A stretch of 64,000 bases of DNA from Neofamilia massiliensis (GTDB taxonomy: Bacteria; Bacillota; Clostridia; Tissierellales; Peptoniphilaceae), in contig NZ_CYUJ01000003.1 in the NCBI RefSeq assembly GCF_001299475.1, forward strand, positions 438,409-502,408. Direction: 5' to 3'. A program made the position numbers and the translations under genes. The notes beneath the pieces were generated by a model. That model was not told the DNA's origin and made no database searches. It saw only the letters and a list, made by a program, of their open reading frames with translations. Shown here in pieces: positions 60,441-64,000 of this stretch (positions are counted from its first letter, which is position 1; every line of letters begins with the position of its first letter).

Positions 60441-62123
60441 TTAGAATAATCCTACTATTTCTCCGTTTTCAAGTATATCGATTTTGTTTGCTGCTGGAAC
60501 TTTTGGTAGTCCTGGCATTGTCATTATATCTCCAGTTAGGGCTACTATAAAGCCTGCTCCTCTTGATAGTTTAAAGTTTCTTACTGTGATCCTAAAGCCT
60601 TCAGGTCTTGCTAGTAGGCTTGGGTCATCTGAGAATGAGTATTGGGTCTTTGCCATACAAATTGGTAATTTATCGTAGCCTAGTTTTTCGTAGTCTCTTA
60701 TTGCTTTTTGAGCTTTCTTTGTAAAGTCTACTCCGTCTGCTCCATAGATTTCTCTGGCTATGGTTTCGATTTTTTCTGGGATGCTTTGGTTTACGTCATA
60801 TAGGAATTTGAAGTTGGCGTCGCCTTTGTCTACTACTTCTACTACTTTTTTAGCTAGGTCGATGGCTCCGTCTCCGCCCTTTGCCCAAACTTGGATTGGC
60901 ACTGCTTCTACTCCCATAAGCTTACATTTTTCAACGATTAGGTCGATTTCTGCTTGGGTGTCTGTTGGGAATTGGTTTATTGCAACTATTGGTTCGATGC
61001 CGAATTTTCTAACATTTTCAATGTGTTTTTCAAGGTTTGGCATTCCAATTTCTAGTTTTTCTAGGTCTTCATTTCCTAGATCTTCTTTGGCTGCTCCACC
61101 GTGGTGTTTTAAGGCTCTTACTGTTGCTACTAGTACTGTTGCGTCTGGTTCAAAGCCGCCGTATCTTGCTGTAATGTTAAAGAATTTTTCTGCTCCTAGG
61201 TCAGCACCGAAGCCTGCTTCTGTTACTACATAGTCGCCAAGTTTTAGACCCATGTTTAGTGCTGTTACTGAGTTACATCCGTGGGCAATGTTGGCAAATG
61301 GTCCACCGTGAATTATTGCTGGTGTGTTTTCTAGGGTTTGAACTAGGTTTGGATTTATTGCATCTTTTAATAGTAGAGCACAAGCGCCTTGGGCTTCTAT
61401 GTCTCTGGCATAGATTGGCTCGTTCTTTCTATTGTAGGCAATTACTATGTCGCCTATTCTTCTCTTTAGGTCTTCTAGGTCTGTTGCTAGACAGAAGATG
61501 GCCATTATTTCTGATGCTACTGTTATATCAAATCCGTCTTCTCTTGGTACGCCGTTTGGTTTTCCGCCTAGACCTACTACTATATTTCTTAGGGCCCTGT
61601 CGTTCATATCTAGAACTCTTTTCCAAACTACTCTTCTTGTGTCGATGTCAAGAAGGTTGCCTTGTTGGATGTGGTTGTCAAGTAAGGCTGAAATTAAGTT
61701 GTTGGCTGTTGTTATTGCGTGGAAGTCTCCTGTAAAGTGAAGGTTAATGTCTTCCATTGGAACTACTTGTGAATATCCTCCACCTGCTGCTCCACCTTTT
61801 ATTCCAAAAGATGGTCCAAGGGATGGTTCTCTAAGGGTTGTTATTGTCTTTTTGCCAATTTTATTTAGGGCCATTGATAGACCAATGTTTACTGTAGTCT
61901 TTCCTTCTCCTGCTGGAGTTGGGTTAATGGCTGATACTAAAATTAGTTTTCCGTCTTCCTTGTCTTTTAGTTCTTCTAAAAGTTTTAGGTCGATTTTTGC
62001 CTTATATTTTCCGTAGTGGATAAGGTAGTCGTCGCTAATTCCAATTTGTTTTGCTACTTCAGAGATTGGTAGCATTTTTGCTTCTTGGGCTATTTGTACG
62101 TCTGTTTTGAATTCTTGTGTCAT
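60441..62123 (-). CDS. fhs: Formate--tetrahydrofolate ligase
   Basis: The 560 residues have the ATP loop ([18 protein letters not shown], about 67-84), [36 protein letters not shown] and the C-terminal [15 protein letters not shown]. It interconverts 10-formyl-THF and formate plus THF with ATP. In this operon it probably runs towards ATP and formate, using formyl units from histidine through FtcD and FchA (and a cyclohydrolase not seen here). Length is normal. It starts 15 bp after fchA. Confidence 0.96.
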   Translation of the reverse strand: MTQEFKTDVQIAQEAKMLPISEVAKQIGISDDYLIHYGKYKAKIDLKLLEELKDKEDGKLILVSAINPTPAGEGKTTVNIGLSMALNKIGKKTITTLREPSLGPSFGIKGGAAGGGYSQVVPMEDINLHFTGDFHAITTANNLISALLDNHIQQGNLLDIDTRRVVWKRVLDMNDRALRNIVVGLGGKPNGVPREDGFDITVASEIMAIFCLATDLEDLKRRIGDIVIAYNRKNEPIYARDIEAQGACALLLKDAINPNLVQTLENTPAIIHGGPFANIAHGCNSVTALNMGLKLGDYVVTEAGFGADLGAEKFFNITARYGGFEPDATVLVATVRALKHHGGAAKEDLGNEDLEKLEIGMPNLEKHIENVRKFGIEPIVAINQFPTDTQAEIDLIVEKCKLMGVEAVPIQVWAKGGDGAIDLAKKVVEVVDKGDANFKFLYDVNQSIPEKIETIAREIYGADGVDFTKKAQKAIRDYEKLGYDKLPICMAKTQYSFSDDPSLLARPEGFRITVRNFKLSRGAGFIVALTGDIMTMPGLPKVPAANKIDILENGEIVGLF

Positions 62124-62138
62124 AATTACTCCTTTGTC

Positions 62139-62702
62139 TTAGTTTATTTTATAATCAGCTATTACACTGTTAAATTCGTCAATTTTTTCTTGGTCTTTTA
62201 CTAGAGGAAGGTTGGCTTCTATGTTCATAATGCAGCCGTTGGTTCCAATTTTTGCTAGCTCTAAACCAATTTCTAAGTCTGATTGACAGTTTGGATTTGT
62301 TTTGCCGTTTACTTCATTTGCTATTTCATAGACTCTGTGACAAAGTTTTGCGTTGTTCATTGGGCTTGTTGCTCCAACTATACCTGCGTGGGCAATGGCT
62401 TTTTTTCTCGCTTCTTTTTCTTCGTCTGTTTCTTTTGGAAGTTTGTAGGCGTCTCTAATTACTCCATAGGCGTTGGCGTCTTCTACTACGCCTTTTAATA
62501 GTTTGTCTCTTATTTCTTCTAGCTCTTTGGCATAGTCTAATTGTTTTTCTGCTGGTAGACCAAAGTCTTTTTTTGTTGATAGCTTACAAACCATGCCTAT
62601 TAGGCCACAGGCTTTTGCTCCTGCTAGGGCTGATGCTGATCCGCCTCCTACTGTTACGTCGTCTGTGTCAAGTATTAGGTCTAATACGTGTTTAAAATCC
62701 AT
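62139..62702 (-). CDS. fchA: Formimidoyltetrahydrofolate cyclodeaminase
   Basis: The 187 residues match the FTCD C-terminal/FchA family: GGGSASALAGAKACGLIGMVCKLS near the N-terminus, then a mostly helical domain with ASPMNNAKLCHRVYEIAN-like sequence and LELAKIGTNGCIMNIEANL. It turns 5-formimino-THF into 5,10-methenyl-THF and ammonia. It is slightly short compared with usual FchA (about 200 aa) but has no sign of truncation. It lies between hutI and fhs with 15-19-bp gaps. Confidence 0.92.
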   Translation of the reverse strand: MDFKHVLDLILDTDDVTVGGGSASALAGAKACGLIGMVCKLSTKKDFGLPAEKQLDYAKELEEIRDKLLKGVVEDANAYGVIRDAYKLPKETDEEKEARKKAIAHAGIVGATSPMNNAKLCHRVYEIANEVNGKTNPNCQSDLEIGLELAKIGTNGCIMNIEANLPLVKDQEKIDEFNSVIADYKIN

Positions 62703-62721
62703 TTTTTTCTCCTTAAAAATT

Positions 62722-63972
62722 TTAATAAACTAACTTTCTGTCTTTTACAACAACTTTTCCGTGTTTGATTACTGTTTCTACAAAGTTAGACCCGTGTCTA
62801 TAAACTACGTTTCTGTAGTCGTCTGTGTCCCAAATTTGTAGGTCTGCGTATTTTCCTTCTTCTAAGGATCCGTAATCTCTATCTAATCTTAAAGCTTTTG
62901 CGGCGTTTAAGGTTGCTGCCCTTAGGGCTTCTGCTGGAGTTAGGCCATGTCTTTTACAAACTAGGTCCATGCAGATGGTCATTGAAACTGTATAGTCTCC
63001 TGGGTTTATATTTGTTGCTATGGCTACGTCCATGCCTCTGTCAACTAGGTGTCTAGCGTCAGCAAGGTTGTCGTCATATTTTTTTACATAGTCAGTTGTT
63101 GGTAGGACAATTCCAACTGTTTTATTTTTTATCATGGTGTCAATGGCGTCTTCTGTAATGTAGTTTAAGTGAGCTACACAGTAGGCTCCTTCTTCTGCTG
63201 CCATTTTTGATGCGCCAATTGAGGATAGTTCGTCGCCGTGAATTGTTGCTGCTAGGCCTAGGTCCTTGGCTTTTTGTAAATATCTTCTGCCTTGGTCAAT
63301 GGAAAAGATTGAGTCTTCTACCCAAATATCAACCATTGATGCTAATTTTTCTTCTGCAACAACTGGCATTACTTCTTTGAGCATAAAGTCTAGATAGGCT
63401 TCCTTGCCCATTTCCTTGTCCCAGTCGTGGCCACCAAGATAAGTTGCAACTAGGGTTTGTGGAACCTTGTCCCTCAATGCTTTTATTACCCTAAGTTGAG
63501 TAAGTTCAACATCTTTATCTATGCCGTAGCCAGATTTTATTTCAATTGTTGTTGTTCCGTTGAGAAGAAGGGTCTTTAATTTTTCTTCTCCTTCTTTTAA
63601 AAGGCCGTCAAATCCTGCTTCTCTTGTTTGGACTATTGATGATTCTAGTCCTGTTAGACCAATCTTTACGTTTTTCTTAATTTCGTCTGGGTCTGTCATT
63701 GTAAGTTTTGCTACATATTCGTCTAGCCTGTCGCCACCAAATACTAAGTGGGTGTGAGGGTCTACAAAACCAGGAAGAACTGTTTTTCCTAAGCAGTCTA
63801 TAATTTCAGTTTCGTCGTCAATTTCGTTTTTTAGATTTTCAAATAAATCAATCTTCTTTATTTTTTCTCCTTCAATTAATAGACTATAGCCTTCTAAAGC
63901 CCCTGTTATGTCCTCATTTTTTTCTTTTAAGGTCAGTAGGGATTTACAATTCTTTAAAAGTATTTTGTTCAC
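62722..63972 (-). CDS. hutI: Imidazolonepropionase
   Basis: The 416 residues are an amidohydrolase: metal site GFVDPHTHLVFGGDR (about 72-86), ATYLGGHDWDKE, and IHGDELSSIGASKMAAEEGA, with LPTTDYVKKYDDN late in the barrel. It opens the imidazolone ring to formimino-glutamate, the substrate of FtcD. The start is GTG with AAGGAGG upstream. hutH and hutU, the earlier steps, are expected beyond the right edge, since no promoter is seen in the last 28 bases. Confidence 0.95.
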   Translation of the reverse strand: MNKILLKNCKSLLTLKEKNEDITGALEGYSLLIEGEKIKKIDLFENLKNEIDDETEIIDCLGKTVLPGFVDPHTHLVFGGDRLDEYVAKLTMTDPDEIKKNVKIGLTGLESSIVQTREAGFDGLLKEGEEKLKTLLLNGTTTIEIKSGYGIDKDVELTQLRVIKALRDKVPQTLVATYLGGHDWDKEMGKEAYLDFMLKEVMPVVAEEKLASMVDIWVEDSIFSIDQGRRYLQKAKDLGLAATIHGDELSSIGASKMAAEEGAYCVAHLNYITEDAIDTMIKNKTVGIVLPTTDYVKKYDDNLADARHLVDRGMDVAIATNINPGDYTVSMTICMDLVCKRHGLTPAEALRAATLNAAKALRLDRDYGSLEEGKYADLQIWDTDDYRNVVYRHGSNFVETVIKHGKVVVKDRKLVY

Positions 63973-64000
63973 AGTTTGTCCTCCTTAAGTTTTATCTATA

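Overview
The window is AT-rich and has the gene content of an anaerobic Gram-positive coccus. The best guess is a member of the Peptoniphilaceae (Peptoniphilus, Anaerococcus or Finegoldia-like). This rests on a histidine-degradation operon using formimino-THF enzymes with formate-THF ligase, T-box control of serS, LPXTG-type surface proteins with class C sortases, and ABC/MATE/ECF transporters of Firmicute type. The genus is inferred and was not tested. No rRNA or tRNA gene was recognised.

Layout. 1-2460: the end of a GIY-YIG gene, an IS200-type element and an IS110-family element with a likely bridge-RNA region. 2644-24346: mostly ordinary chromosome, with a DIP1984 protein, an ABC pair, a cell-envelope operon (deacetylase, response regulator, histidine kinase, lipoprotein), serS behind a T-box, coaBC, a MATE pump, coaX with an ECF transporter, a P1 peptidase, an ABC exporter operon that encodes a small Cys-rich peptide, a DUF1576 membrane protein, a GlsB-like protein and a secreted stalk-domain protein. 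24400-40100 and 55870-59500: accessory DNA dense in interspersed repeats, with an IS3 element, a REP-associated tyrosine transposase (RAYT), a second IS200 copy and a DUF4143 ATPase. Within it, 29073-55746 is a pilus locus: three class C sortases, a minor pilin-like protein, a SpaA-type major pilin, a small membrane protein and a 5209-residue LPXTG-type surface protein. 59510-63972: ftcD, fhs, fchA and hutI, a histidine-to-glutamate/formyl-THF operon running off the right edge.

The most unusual content is non-coding. More than 25 copies of a GGGGAC...GTCCCC palindrome occur, several as inverted doublets (REPIN-like), and two such doublets bracket the RAYT gene. A second, longer palindrome family has GGGGAGGAGAAC arms. 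In both families some copies are empty (short loop), while others carry a roughly 100-nt ORF-less core at the apex, in either orientation. The core keeps pairable stems between copies. This looks like a small hairpin-targeting or hairpin-borne element. A third family is a roughly 65-bp tandem unit with an ACGGCGAAGC core.

Other candidates for follow-up are the Cys-rich peptide with its exporter, the DUF4143 ATPase whose promoter is bracketed by palindromes, the twin hairpins ahead of the major pilin, and the giant surface protein. All functional statements come from reading motifs by eye; no database search was run.
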